Shown here piece by piece: positions 1-8,018 of a DNA stretch of 12,041 bases. The number at the start of each line of letters is the position of its first letter. Positions within the stretch are counted from its first letter, which is position 1. Made by a program: the position numbers and the translations under genes. The notes under the pieces were generated by a model, which saw nothing but the letters and a program-made list of their open reading frames with translations, was not told where the DNA came from and searched no databases. Where the stretch lies: positions 1-12,041 of the forward strand of contig JANRIF010000178.1 in the NCBI GenBank assembly GCA_033765245.1, read 5' to 3'. The stretch is from GCA-002840015 sp033765245 (GTDB lineage Bacteria; Pseudomonadota; Gammaproteobacteria; Xanthomonadales; Xanthomonadaceae).

Positions 1-423
1 CGAACCCAGGTTTGCCATCAGGCGATCGGCGATGTCGCGCGCACCGGGCGCGCCGTGATCGTCCTTTTCCGGCAGCACCGTGCCCAGTACCGAGACGCCG
101 GTGCGCATCACGTCCATCGGATGCGCAGACGCCGGCACCAGTTCCAGCGCCTGCTTCACCGGCGCCGGCAGCCCGCGCAGCGCCTTGAGTTTGCGCCGGT
201 AGGCGGTGAGCTGGCTGAAATTGGGCAACGCCCCATGCACCAACAGGTGCGCCACCTCCTCGAAAGTGGCACCGGCGGCCAGATCCTTGATGTCGTAGCC
301 GCGGTAATGCAGGTCGTTGCCGCTGCGCCCGACCGTGCACAAAGCGGTGTTGCCGGCCGGCGTGCCGCTGAGGGCGACGGATTTCTTGGGTTTGGGCAGG
401 GTGTTGGGGGCGACGTCGGACAT
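1..423 (-). CDS. prpC: 2-methylcitrate synthase, N-terminal part (cut by window edge)
   Basis: The first 141 codons of a citrate-synthase-family protein; the rest lies beyond the left edge (the family is about 380 residues). PrpC condenses propionyl-CoA with oxaloacetate to 2-methylcitrate in the cytoplasm, the entry step of the methylcitrate cycle. Visible in the sequence are the family N-terminal signature around residues 40-64 (HYRGYDIKDLA, then FEEVAHLLVHG) and SAHPMDVMRTGVS at 99-111, which is characteristic of 2-methylcitrate synthases. The catalytic His/Asp residues lie outside the window. The start is the ATG at 423, five bases after an AAGGAG ribosome binding site (429-434). It lies downstream of prpB on the same strand, so co-transcription is likely, although the 257-bp gap is unusually long and structured. 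An ordinary citrate synthase is less likely given the prpB neighbour and the HPMDVMRTG segment. Confidence 0.94.
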   Translation of the reverse strand, partial: MSDVAPNTLPKPKKSVALSGTPAGNTALCTVGRSGNDLHYRGYDIKDLAAGATFEEVAHLLVHGALPNFSQLTAYRRKLKALRGLPAPVKQALELVPASAHPMDVMRTGVSVLGTVLPEKDDHGAPGARDIADRLMANLGS

Positions 424-442
424 GATGACTCCTTAGGCTGTA

Positions 443-472
443 CGGCCGGCACATCGAGCGATGCGCCGGCCG
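443..472 (-). promoter_or_regulatory. Strong intercistronic hairpin ahead of prpC
   Basis: A 30-base inverted repeat. In the minus-strand (prpBC) RNA it folds as 5'-CGGCCGGCGCATC, loop GCUC, GAUGUGCCGGCCG-3', a continuous 13-pair stem with one G-U pair. On the plus strand the same pair would be an A-C mismatch, so the structure is better in the prp transcript. It ends eight bases before the prpC ribosome binding site and has no U-tract after it, so it is not a typical terminator. It may be a REP-type unit, an mRNA-stabilising hairpin, or an element tuning prpC translation. The structure is read directly; the role is inferred. Confidence 0.6.
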
Positions 473-481
473 GGGTGCTCC

Positions 482-650
482 CTAGCAGTCTGTCGGACTT
501 TGGCGGGCCGGGCTGCAAATCCGTCTGTGCGGTCCATATTTCCGCCGATTCTTGTCCCGTAGCCCCACTACGGGACGGCGAATCGGCAAAAATCTGTCCT
601 CGCACAGCCGAATTTTCGCCTCGACCCCCCAAAGCCCGACAGGCTGCTAG
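482..650. mobile_element. MITE-like palindromic element flanked by CTAG
   Basis: A 161-bp body (486-646) bounded by CTAG on both sides (482-485, 647-650). The terminal inverted repeats are CAGTCTGTCGGACTTTGG (486-503) and, read inward from the other end, CAGCCTGTCGGGCTTTGG (646-629), matching at 16 of 18 positions. The inverted similarity continues inward almost to the centre (CTGTGCG and GCCGATTC recur on both arms), where a perfect 9-bp stem GTCCCGTAG/CTACGGGAC (554-562, 568-576) closes a 5-base loop. It has no coding capacity. CTAG flanks are compatible with a 4-bp target duplication of an IS5-type transposase acting in trans, but the parent element is not identified here. It sits between prpB and prpC, so it is transcribed within that operon and could act as a processing or partial termination site. 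Confidence 0.7.
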
Positions 651-680
651 CGGTGCGATGATCCGCCGTGTCGACCGGCC

Positions 681-1562
681 TCAATCGGGCTTGGCGAACA
701 GGGCGTCGAGCTTGTCTTCGTAGGCGTGATAGTTGAGGAAGTCGTACAACTGCGCGCGGGTCTGCAGGGTATCGACGATATGCTTCTGCGTGCCGTCGCG
801 ACGCACAGTCTCGTAGAAGTTCAGCGCCGCCTTGTTCATCGCCCGATACGCGCCGCAGCAGTACAGGGCGATATCGACCCCGGCCTCACGCAGTTCGTCA
901 GTGGTGAAGAACGGCGTGGAGCCGAACTCGGTGAGATTGGCCAGGATCGGCACCTTGACCGCCTGCTTGAAGCGCCGGTAGTCATCGAGCGATCGCATGG
1001 CTTCGGGAAAGATCATGTCGGCACCGGCCTCGACGTAGGCGCAGGCGCGATCGATCGCGGCGTCCAGCCCCTCGACGGCGGCAGCGTCGGTGCGTGCCAT
1101 GATCACGAAGCTTGCGTCACTGCGCGCATCCACCGCGGCCTTCACGCGGTCGACCATTTCCGCGGTCGACACCACTTCCTTGCCGGGCCGGTGTCCGCAA
1201 CGCTTCTGCCCCACCTGGTCTTCCATGTGCACTGCGGCCACCCCAGCGCGGATGAACGAGCGGATGGTGCGCGCGATGTTGAATGCTCCGCCCCATCCGG
1301 TATCGATGTCCACCAGCAACGGCATGCCGGTGGCGTCGACGATGCGCCTTGCATCGATCAACACGTCTTCCATGGTGCTGATACCCAGATCGGGCATGCC
1401 CAGGGAATTGGCGGCGACGCCGCCGCCGGACAGATACAACGCCTTGTAACCGGTACGTTTCGCCATCAGGCCGGCATAGGCGGTGATCGCCCCCATCACC
1501 TGCAGCGGTGTCTCGGCGGCCAGTGCGGCGCGAAAGCGCGCCCCGGAGGTTGGCTCGGTCAT
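681..1562 (-). CDS. prpB: 2-methylisocitrate lyase
   Basis: A 293-residue enzyme (the E. coli protein is 296) of the isocitrate lyase/PEP mutase superfamily. It splits 2-methylisocitrate into pyruvate and succinate, the last step of the methylcitrate cycle, in the cytoplasm. Visible motifs are SGGG at 45-48, MPDLG at 56-60, the metal-binding VDIDTGWG at 84-91 (Asp85, Asp87), and the catalytic loop KRCGHRPGK at 120-128 with catalytic Cys122. KRCGHRPGK distinguishes methylisocitrate lyase from isocitrate lyase. The ATG at 1562 is chosen because a GGAG lies upstream (in the complement of 1568-1575) and MTEPTSGARFRAAL matches family N-termini; an ATG at 1586 would add eight residues of unfamiliar sequence. 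It is the first gene of prpBC here. The usual regulator prpR is not upstream; corA is. No defect is seen. Confidence 0.97.
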   Translation of the reverse strand: MTEPTSGARFRAALAAETPLQVMGAITAYAGLMAKRTGYKALYLSGGGVAANSLGMPDLGISTMEDVLIDARRIVDATGMPLLVDIDTGWGGAFNIARTIRSFIRAGVAAVHMEDQVGQKRCGHRPGKEVVSTAEMVDRVKAAVDARSDASFVIMARTDAAAVEGLDAAIDRACAYVEAGADMIFPEAMRSLDDYRRFKQAVKVPILANLTEFGSTPFFTTDELREAGVDIALYCCGAYRAMNKAALNFYETVRRDGTQKHIVDTLQTRAQLYDFLNYHAYEDKLDALFAKPD

Positions 1563-1763
1563 GGCTGCTCCGCATAAAAACGTCATTTTAGCGGATTCAC
1601 CGACTGCGCTGCGCCAACGCGACCCACGACGCGCCGGTCGCGCGCGCTCCTGCGAAGCCGAACCTCTCGAATCCGCAACATGCGACCTGATGGCAGGCAG
1701 CGCGCAACACCCGCGAACGCCGCGCGACTTGTGCCCGGCGCGCAACCCCGCGATCATGCCGCC
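1563..1763. promoter_or_regulatory. Divergent prpB-corA spacer
   Basis: A 201-bp region between two divergently read genes, so it should hold promoters for both. On the prpB side a TAAAAT hexamer (complement of 1585-1590) could serve as a -10 with a short leader, but no good -35 lies at normal spacing, which may mean that an activator is needed. On the corA side I see no convincing promoter and no clear Shine-Dalgarno before 1764. A GC-rich GGTCGCGCGCGCTCCTGC stretch (1637-1654) resembles half of the REP-like sequence seen at 2800-2862. Everything beyond the gene orientation is tentative. Confidence 0.35.
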
Positions 1764-2750
1764 ATGAACGCCGAGCATCCGATGGTGGTCAATTGCGTCA
1801 CCTACAGTCGCGAAGGGGTTCGCCGCGACATCGATCTCGACGCGATCAGCGATGCGCTTGCCGATCCGACGCAGGGCTTCGTCTGGGTCGGCACGCACGA
1901 GCCCGATGAGTCGCTGCTGCGCAAGCTGCAGGAGGAGTTCGGCCTGCACGAACTGGCGGTCGAGGACGCCCACCACGCACACCAGCGGCCGAAGATCGAA
2001 GCCTACGGCGAGTCGTTGTTCATCGTGTTGCACACCGCGCAAGCGGTGAATGGCGAAATCGCGTTTGGCGAAACCCATACTTTTCTGGGACCGCGCTATC
2101 TGCTGACGGTACGCCATGGCGCCTCGTTGTCCTATGCGCCCGCGCGGGCCCGCTGCGAACAGACCCCCAAGCGCCTGAGCCTCGGGCCGAGCTATGGCCT
2201 GTATGCGGTGCTCGATTTCATCGTCGACAACCTGCAGCCGCTGACGCACGAGTTCCAGGACGAGCTGAGCGCACTGGAAGCGGACATCTTCGCCGACACC
2301 TTCCGTCGCGAGACGATCGAGCGGCTGTACCAGCTCAAGGGCGAACTGACCAAGATGCGGCTGGCGGTGTCGCCACTGCAGGACATCCTGTCGCAACTGG
2401 TGCGTTTGCACCCCAATCTGATCCGTGACGAGACCCGGCTGTATTTCCGCGACGTATTCGACCACGCGCTGCGCGTGAACGAGGCCATCGACACCCTGCG
2501 CGAGATGGTGGGCGCGGCGATGACGGTCAACCTGTCGCTGGTCACCGTGGCACAGGGCGAGGTGGTCAAGCGCTTGGCCGGCTGGGCGGCGCTGGTGGCG
2601 GTGCCGACCCTGGTGGCGAGTTGGTACGGAATGAACTTCACGCATATGCCGGAACTGGCGGGACGCTACGCCTACTACGCCGTGGTGACCATCACCGCAA
2701 CCGCCTGCATCGGACTGTTTGCGCTGCTGCGGAGGGCGCGCTGGTTGTGA
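1764..2750 (+). CDS. corA: CorA family Mg2+/divalent cation transporter
   Basis: A 328-residue protein, close to the 316 of E. coli CorA. These are homopentameric inner-membrane channels taking up Mg2+ (also Co2+ and Ni2+). Residues 1 to about 255 form the cytoplasmic domain, with the family-typical FGLHELAVEDA and HQRPKIEAYG segments. Two helices lie at the C-terminus, about 266-288 and 301-323. The signature YGMNF has GMN at 289-291 (bases 2628-2636), followed by the periplasmic loop MPEL. The last residues, RRARWL, form a short basic cytoplasmic tail. The start is uncertain: the ATG at 1764 (MNAEHPMVV) is preferred, the ATG at 1782 (MVVNCV) is also plausible, and upstream in-frame sequence from 1680 looks non-coding. 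It stands alone between the divergent prpBC and the downstream cco operon, with no sign of a functional link to either. Confidence 0.95.
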   Translation: MNAEHPMVVNCVTYSREGVRRDIDLDAISDALADPTQGFVWVGTHEPDESLLRKLQEEFGLHELAVEDAHHAHQRPKIEAYGESLFIVLHTAQAVNGEIAFGETHTFLGPRYLLTVRHGASLSYAPARARCEQTPKRLSLGPSYGLYAVLDFIVDNLQPLTHEFQDELSALEADIFADTFRRETIERLYQLKGELTKMRLAVSPLQDILSQLVRLHPNLIRDETRLYFRDVFDHALRVNEAIDTLREMVGAAMTVNLSLVTVAQGEVVKRLAGWAALVAVPTLVASWYGMNFTHMPELAGRYAYYAVVTITATACIGLFALLRRARWL

Positions 2751-2799
2751 CGGCAGGCCGCTTGGCCGCATACCCGCGTCGCTGACCATCGTGCTCGAC

Positions 2800-2862
2800 A
2801 CTGGGAGCGCCCCTACGGCAGCGCAAGCTGTCGCCGTCGCGCGCAAGCGCGCTTCCACAGGA
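2800..2862. repeat. REP-like inverted pair (BIME-type)
   Basis: Two related units face each other in the corA-ccoN gap. The left unit reads ACTGGGAGCGCCCCTACGG on the plus strand. The right unit, read on the minus strand from 2862, gives CTCCTGTGGAAGCGCGCTTG followed by CGCGCGACGG. The right unit resembles the GTAGGAGCGCGCTTGCGCGC class of REP sequences known from gammaproteobacteria, and contains GCGCGC-AA-GCGCGC (2839-2852). Its location just after the corA stop suits a role at the 3' end of the corA mRNA. The rest of the 2751-2943 gap shows nothing else I can name. Confidence 0.5.
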
Positions 2863-2943
2863 GTGCATGGCCGCTCGTGGCGGACCGCGTGCGGGCGAGA
2901 CGACGATTGACCGCTCGCCGGGCGAAGCCGCGTTTGTTTGCAC

Positions 2944-2957
2944 TTGACCACGATCAA
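2944..2957 (+). promoter_or_regulatory. FNR/ANR-type binding site for the cco operon
   Basis: TTGACcacgATCAA matches the FNR consensus TTGAT-N4-ATCAA at 9 of 10 specified positions. Its centre (2950.5) is 41.5 bases before a predicted transcript start at about 2992, the standard spacing of class II FNR-activated promoters. FNR-type regulators activate cbb3 oxidase operons at low oxygen in many proteobacteria, so the gene context agrees. The regulator gene itself is not in the window. Confidence 0.8.
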
Positions 2958-2979
2958 ATGCGCACGCGCGCGAACCCGG

Positions 2980-2985
2980 CAGAAT
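2980..2985 (+). promoter_or_regulatory. Predicted -10 element of the cco promoter
   Basis: CAGAAT, four of six matches to TATAAT including the final AAT, sits exactly where a -10 should be if the FNR box is centred at -41.5. No -35 hexamer is needed in a class II activator promoter. The resulting leader before ccoN would be about 21 bases and would include the ribosome binding site. This is inferred from spacing; the hexamer alone is weak. Confidence 0.5.
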
Positions 2986-3003
2986 GCGCCGGTCCATGCT
3001 CCC

Positions 3004-3010
3004 GGAGGGG
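3004..3010 (+). promoter_or_regulatory. Ribosome binding site of ccoN
   Basis: GGAGGGG, two bases before the ATG at 3013 and 17 bases before an alternative in-frame ATG at 3028. Its closeness to 3013 is a little tight when all seven bases are counted, but its GGAG core (3004-3007) is five bases from 3013, so 3013 is the better start. An upstream in-frame start at 2938 would lie before the promoter and is excluded. Confidence 0.7.
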
Positions 3011-3012
3011 AT

Positions 3013-4458
3013 ATGTCTTCCCAGTTGATGAACGAAACGTACAACGACAAGGTGGTCCGCCAGTTTGCCGTCATGACCCTGATCTGGGGCATCGTCGGCA
3101 TGCTGGTGGGCGTCATCATCGCCGCCCAGTTGATCTGGCCGGCGCTCGGCTTCGACATTCCGTGGCTGAGCTACGGTCGCCTGCGACCGCTGCACACCAA
3201 CGCTGTGATCTTCGCCTTCGGCGGCAGCGCATTGTTCGCCACCAGCCTGCACGTGGTGCAACGCACCTGCCACGTACGGCTACTCTCCGACGGTCTCGCG
3301 GCCTTTGTGTTCTGGGGCTGGCAACTGGTCATCGTGCTGGCGGCGGTAACCCTGCCGTTGGGACTGACCGAGGGCAAGGAGTATGCCGAACTGATCTGGC
3401 CGATCGACGTGCTGATCGCGGTGATCTGGGTGGCTTACGCGGTGCTGTTCTTCGGCACCATCGCCAAGCGGCGCATCAAGCACATCTACGTAGCCAACTG
3501 GTTCTACGGCTCGTTCATCATCGCCGGGGCGGTGCTGCACATCGTCAACAGCCTGGCGATGCCGTCCTCGCTCACGCATTCCTACAGCGCCTACAGCGGC
3601 GCGGTGGATGCGATGGTGCAGTGGTGGTACGGCCACAACGCAGTGGGCTTTTTCCTCACTGCCGGCTTCCTCGGCATGATGTACTACTTCGTGCCCAAGC
3701 AGGCCGAGCGGCCGATCTACTCGTACCGGCTGTCGATCGTGCACTTCTGGGCGCTGATCGCGATCTACATGTGGGCCGGCCCGCACCACCTGCTGTACAC
3801 CGCATTGCCGGACTGGGCGCAGGGCCTGGGCATGGTGTTTTCGCTGATCCTGCTGGCACCGAGCTGGGGCGGCATGATCAACGGCATGATGACGTTGTCC
3901 GGCGCGTGGCATAAGTTGCGCACCGATCCGATCCTGAAGTTCCTGATCGTGTCGCTGTCGTTCTACGGCATGAGCACGTTTGAGGGGCCGATGATGTCGA
4001 TCAAGACGGTCAACTCGCTCAGCCACTACACCGACTGGACCATCGGCCACGTGCATTCCGGCGCGCTGGGCTGGGTGGCGATGATCTCGCTGGGCGCGAT
4101 GTACATGCTGTATCCGCGCGTGCTCGGGCTCAAGCAGATGTACTCGACCAAGCTGATCGACACGCACTTCTGGGTGCACACGATCGGCGTGGTGTTCTAC
4201 ATCGCCTCGATGTGGATTGCCGGCGTGATGCAGGGACTGATGTGGCGCGCCACCGGCGACGACGGCACGCTCACCTACACGTTCGTCGAATCGCTCAAGA
4301 TGACCTACCCCTACTTCATGGTCCGCCTGGGCGGTGGCCTGCTGGTGTTCGCCGGCATGCTGATCATGGCGTGGAACGTGTGGAAGACCTTCCAGATGGC
4401 GCGCGAGGTGAAAGACAGCCCGGTGCTGGCCCCCGCCGCAGACATGGCACACGCCTGA
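3013..4458 (+). CDS. ccoN: cbb3-type cytochrome c oxidase subunit I
   Basis: The 481-residue catalytic subunit of the cbb3 oxidase, an inner-membrane protein with about 12 helices that reduces O2 to water and pumps protons. All expected ligands are visible: His61 (RLRPLHTN) and His348 for low-spin heme b; His346 (GHVHSG) for heme b3; His208 (GHNAVGF), His258 and His259 (GPHHLLY) for CuB. Tyr252, in IYMWAGPHH, is the candidate for the Tyr cross-linked to a CuB histidine in this class. Glu324 (STFEGP) corresponds to the conserved Glu near heme b3. Each of these is one residue on from the Pseudomonas stutzeri numbering as I recall it. It is the first gene of the operon, behind an FNR-type promoter; ccoO follows after 12 bases. 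The protein is full length with no anomalies. Confidence 0.99.
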   Translation: MSSQLMNETYNDKVVRQFAVMTLIWGIVGMLVGVIIAAQLIWPALGFDIPWLSYGRLRPLHTNAVIFAFGGSALFATSLHVVQRTCHVRLLSDGLAAFVFWGWQLVIVLAAVTLPLGLTEGKEYAELIWPIDVLIAVIWVAYAVLFFGTIAKRRIKHIYVANWFYGSFIIAGAVLHIVNSLAMPSSLTHSYSAYSGAVDAMVQWWYGHNAVGFFLTAGFLGMMYYFVPKQAERPIYSYRLSIVHFWALIAIYMWAGPHHLLYTALPDWAQGLGMVFSLILLAPSWGGMINGMMTLSGAWHKLRTDPILKFLIVSLSFYGMSTFEGPMMSIKTVNSLSHYTDWTIGHVHSGALGWVAMISLGAMYMLYPRVLGLKQMYSTKLIDTHFWVHTIGVVFYIASMWIAGVMQGLMWRATGDDGTLTYTFVESLKMTYPYFMVRLGGGLLVFAGMLIMAWNVWKTFQMAREVKDSPVLAPAADMAHA

Positions 4459-4470
4459 GGATTGCCCATC

Positions 4471-5079
4471 ATGAATCACGAAAAGATCGAAAAAAACGTC
4501 GGCCTGATGATGATCTTCATTGCGGTGGCGATCTCATTCGGCGGCCTCGCACAGATCGTCCCGCTGATGTTCCAGGCCGAGGCGATCCAGCCGCTGCCGG
4601 GCGTGACGCCGTATCCGGCGCTGCAACTGGCCGGCCGCGACGTGTACGTACGCGAGGGCTGCTACAACTGCCATTCGCAGATGGTCCGCACGCTGCGCTT
4701 CGAAACCGCCCGCTACGGCCATTACTCGCTGGCCGGCGAGTCGGTCTTCGACCGCCCGTTCCAGTGGGGCTCCAAGCGCACCGGACCGGATATTGCGCGT
4801 GTGGGTGGACGCTATTCGGACGATTGGCATCGCGCGCATCTGACCAATCCGCGCGACGTGGTGCCCGAGTCGAACATGCCCGCCTATCCGTGGCTGGCCG
4901 AGCACCCGATCCGTCCCGACGAGATCGTGGCACACATGCAGGCGCTCAAGCGTCTGGGCGATCCGTACTCCGATGCCGACATCGAGGGCGCTGCGGCGGC
5001 GGTGGCCGGCAAGACCGAGCTCGACGCGGTGATTGCCTACCTGCAGGCGCTCGGCATCCACGCACCGAAGGGAGGCTGA
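4471..5079 (+). CDS. ccoO: cbb3-type cytochrome c oxidase subunit II (monoheme cytochrome c)
   Basis: A 202-residue membrane-anchored cytochrome c that passes electrons to CcoN. An N-terminal anchor helix spans about residues 11-33. The single heme motif is CYNCH at 64-68, within EGCYNCHSQMVRTLR, which is highly conserved in CcoO. The likely distal ligand is Met136 in ESNMPAYPWL. The region 96-124 (PFQWGSKRTGPDIARVGGRY) is also characteristic. The ATG at 4471 is chosen over an in-frame TTG at 4462 because GAGGA (4457-4461), overlapping the ccoN stop, is nine bases upstream and MNHEKIEKNVGL matches family N-termini. It lies between ccoN and ccoQ, with three bases before the latter. Confidence 0.98.
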   Translation: MNHEKIEKNVGLMMIFIAVAISFGGLAQIVPLMFQAEAIQPLPGVTPYPALQLAGRDVYVREGCYNCHSQMVRTLRFETARYGHYSLAGESVFDRPFQWGSKRTGPDIARVGGRYSDDWHRAHLTNPRDVVPESNMPAYPWLAEHPIRPDEIVAHMQALKRLGDPYSDADIEGAAAAVAGKTELDAVIAYLQALGIHAPKGG

Positions 5080-5082
5080 GTC

Positions 5083-5235
5083 ATGGACGTCGGTACCGCC
5101 TCGGGCATCGTCACCGCCATCGCGTTCGTCGCCTTCATCGCCGGCTGGGTCTGGGCGTGGAGCGAGAAGCGCAAACCCGAATTCGATGCGGCAGCGCGTC
5201 TGCCGCTGGATGAGCAGAGCGAGAACAACTCATGA
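5083..5235 (+). CDS. ccoQ: cbb3 oxidase small subunit CcoQ/FixQ
   Basis: A 50-residue protein with one membrane helix (about 7-26, ending GWVWAWSEKRK) and an acidic, soluble cytoplasmic tail. CcoQ stabilises the cbb3 complex or its association with CcoP. Size, the helix-then-EKRK-F pattern and position between ccoO and ccoP identify it; small size limits similarity-based proof. GGGAGG (5070-5075) lies seven bases before the ATG, within the end of ccoO. Its stop overlaps the ccoP start (ATGA), which suggests translational coupling. Confidence 0.93.
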   Translation: MDVGTASGIVTAIAFVAFIAGWVWAWSEKRKPEFDAAARLPLDEQSENNS

Positions 5236-6146
5236 GCAGCGCCTGGTCCTGGTATGTAATGATCCTGGTCGTCCTCAACATCGGCGGCTGCCTGTTGCTG
5301 CTGTGGTGGACTTCGCGCCGCCGTAGCGGCGGCGAAGACCCATCCGGCACCACCGGCCACGTGTGGGATGGCGATCTGCGCGAATACACCAAGCCGATGC
5401 CACGCTGGTGGATCATCTGGTTCTACCTCACCATCGTGTTCGCGATCGGCTACCTGATCTGGTTCCCCGGTTTCGGCAACTTCAGCGGCACCAGCAACTG
5501 GACCTCCGCCAAGGAGCACGACGCCGCGGTGGCGGAGGCGCAGGCCAAGCTGGCACCGCTGTACGCCCGCTTCGAAGGCCAGCCGATCGATCGCATCGCG
5601 GCGGATGCCGAGGGCGTGGCGTTGGGCAAATCGATCTTCGCCAACACCTGCGCCGCCTGCCACGGCTCGGACGCGCGCGGCGCCAAGGGCTTCCCCAATC
5701 TGGTCGACGACGACTGGCAATGGGGCGGCGACCCCGACACCATCCTGACCACCGTGCTCAACGGCCGTCAGGCGGCCATGCCGCCGATGGCGGCGGCGTT
5801 GGGCGGCGATGAAGCGGTGACGCAGGTAGCCGTGTACGTGCAGAGCCTGTCCGGGCAGCAGGTCGATCCCGGCATGGCAGCGGCCGGCAAACCCAAGTTC
5901 GAGATGATCTGCGCGGCCTGCCATACGCCCGCCGGCACCGGCAATCCACTGCTTGGCGCACCCAATCTGACCGACACGATCTGGCTATACGGCAACGACT
6001 TCAACACCATCCGCGACGGCATCGTCAACGGCCACGCCGGGCAAATGCCCGCGCACCTGCCGCTGCTCGGCGATACGCGCGTGCGTCTGGCGGCCGCCTG
6101 GGTGTACGCTCAATCGCATCCCACTGCCGAACCCAAGACCCCGTGA
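5232..6146 (+). CDS. ccoP: cbb3-type cytochrome c oxidase subunit III (diheme cytochrome c)
   Basis: A 304-residue diheme cytochrome c, the electron entry subunit of cbb3 oxidase. It has two N-terminal membrane helices (about 7-26 and 59-78) joined by the family-typical segment around TTGHVWDGDLREYTKPMPRW, then two periplasmic cytochrome c domains. Heme motifs are CAACH at 140-144 and CAACH at 227-231. Likely axial methionines are Met183 or Met186 (AAMPPM) and Met272 (GQMPAH). The gene overlaps the ccoQ stop by four bases (ATGA), and its own stop overlaps the next gene in the same way (GTGA). Length and domain order are normal. Confidence 0.98.
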   Translation: MSSAWSWYVMILVVLNIGGCLLLLWWTSRRRSGGEDPSGTTGHVWDGDLREYTKPMPRWWIIWFYLTIVFAIGYLIWFPGFGNFSGTSNWTSAKEHDAAVAEAQAKLAPLYARFEGQPIDRIAADAEGVALGKSIFANTCAACHGSDARGAKGFPNLVDDDWQWGGDPDTILTTVLNGRQAAMPPMAAALGGDEAVTQVAVYVQSLSGQQVDPGMAAAGKPKFEMICAACHTPAGTGNPLLGAPNLTDTIWLYGNDFNTIRDGIVNGHAGQMPAHLPLLGDTRVRLAAAWVYAQSHPTAEPKTP

Positions 6147-6439
6147 CTGCAGCCGAACCCCGTTTCGATCACCCGCCCCGGCCGCTGGCGCAGCGGCTCG
6201 GGGCGATCCTCTGGCCCTCATTCTTCGCCGCTGGCATCGCCACGATGGTGTTCTTCGCCTTCGTCGACCCGCTGCTGCTACGCGATTGGACGTTTCCGGA
6301 CCTGGATCTGAGCCGCGAAGCCGGCTACACCCTCGGCTTCTTCATGTTCTGGCTGGCCACCGCCAGTTCCAGCCTGTTCACCTGGATCCTGCTGCGCCCA
6401 GCCAGCCGCTTCAACGCCCCACTGCCGCCAGAGCATTGA
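6143..6439 (+). CDS. Uncharacterised two-helix membrane protein of the cco operon
   Basis: A 98-residue protein that I do not recognise as a named family. It starts at a GTG sharing GTGA with the ccoP stop, so it is almost certainly co-translated, and ends seven bases before ccoG. Two membrane helices are visible at about 21-42 and 61-84. Basic residues before the first and after the second (RPLAQR, RPASR) suggest that both termini are cytoplasmic and the 18-residue loop (DPLLLRDWTFPDLDLSREAG) is periplasmic. There are no cysteines and only two histidines, at the extreme ends, so a metal-binding role is not obvious. The position, between the last oxidase subunit and the first assembly gene, suggests an accessory subunit or assembly helper, but that is inference from context. 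Confidence 0.85.
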   Translation: MTAAEPRFDHPPRPLAQRLGAILWPSFFAAGIATMVFFAFVDPLLLRDWTFPDLDLSREAGYTLGFFMFWLATASSSLFTWILLRPASRFNAPLPPEH

Positions 6440-6446
6440 GCAAGTC

Positions 6447-8014
<1,568 letters not shown>

Positions 8015-8018
<4 letters not shown>

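Noticed and set aside
554..576. Central stem of the MITE as a rho-independent terminator
   Set aside because: The 9-bp stem is strong but is not followed by a T-run in either orientation, so intrinsic termination is not supported.
55..723. 222-codon plus-strand frame opposite prpC and the MITE
   Set aside because: It is antisense to prpC, passes through the palindromic element, and has a biased shadow composition.
1637..1654. GC-rich REP-like half-unit in the prpB-corA spacer
   Set aside because: It is too short and degenerate to call as a repeat; simple GC-rich composition could explain it.
2751..2770. GGCCGCTTGGCC hairpin just after corA as its terminator
   Set aside because: The stem is only 4 bp and no T-tract follows.
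681..3158. 825-codon open frame on the minus strand covering prpB, the corA complement and beyond
   Set aside because: Only the last 293 codons (prpB from 1562) look like protein. The upstream part is antisense to corA, Arg/Gln/His-rich, and open because of high GC content.
4462..4470. TTG start three codons upstream for ccoO
   Set aside because: The ATG at 4471 has a well-spaced GAGGA and matches the family N-terminus; the TTG would lie one base after that ribosome binding site.
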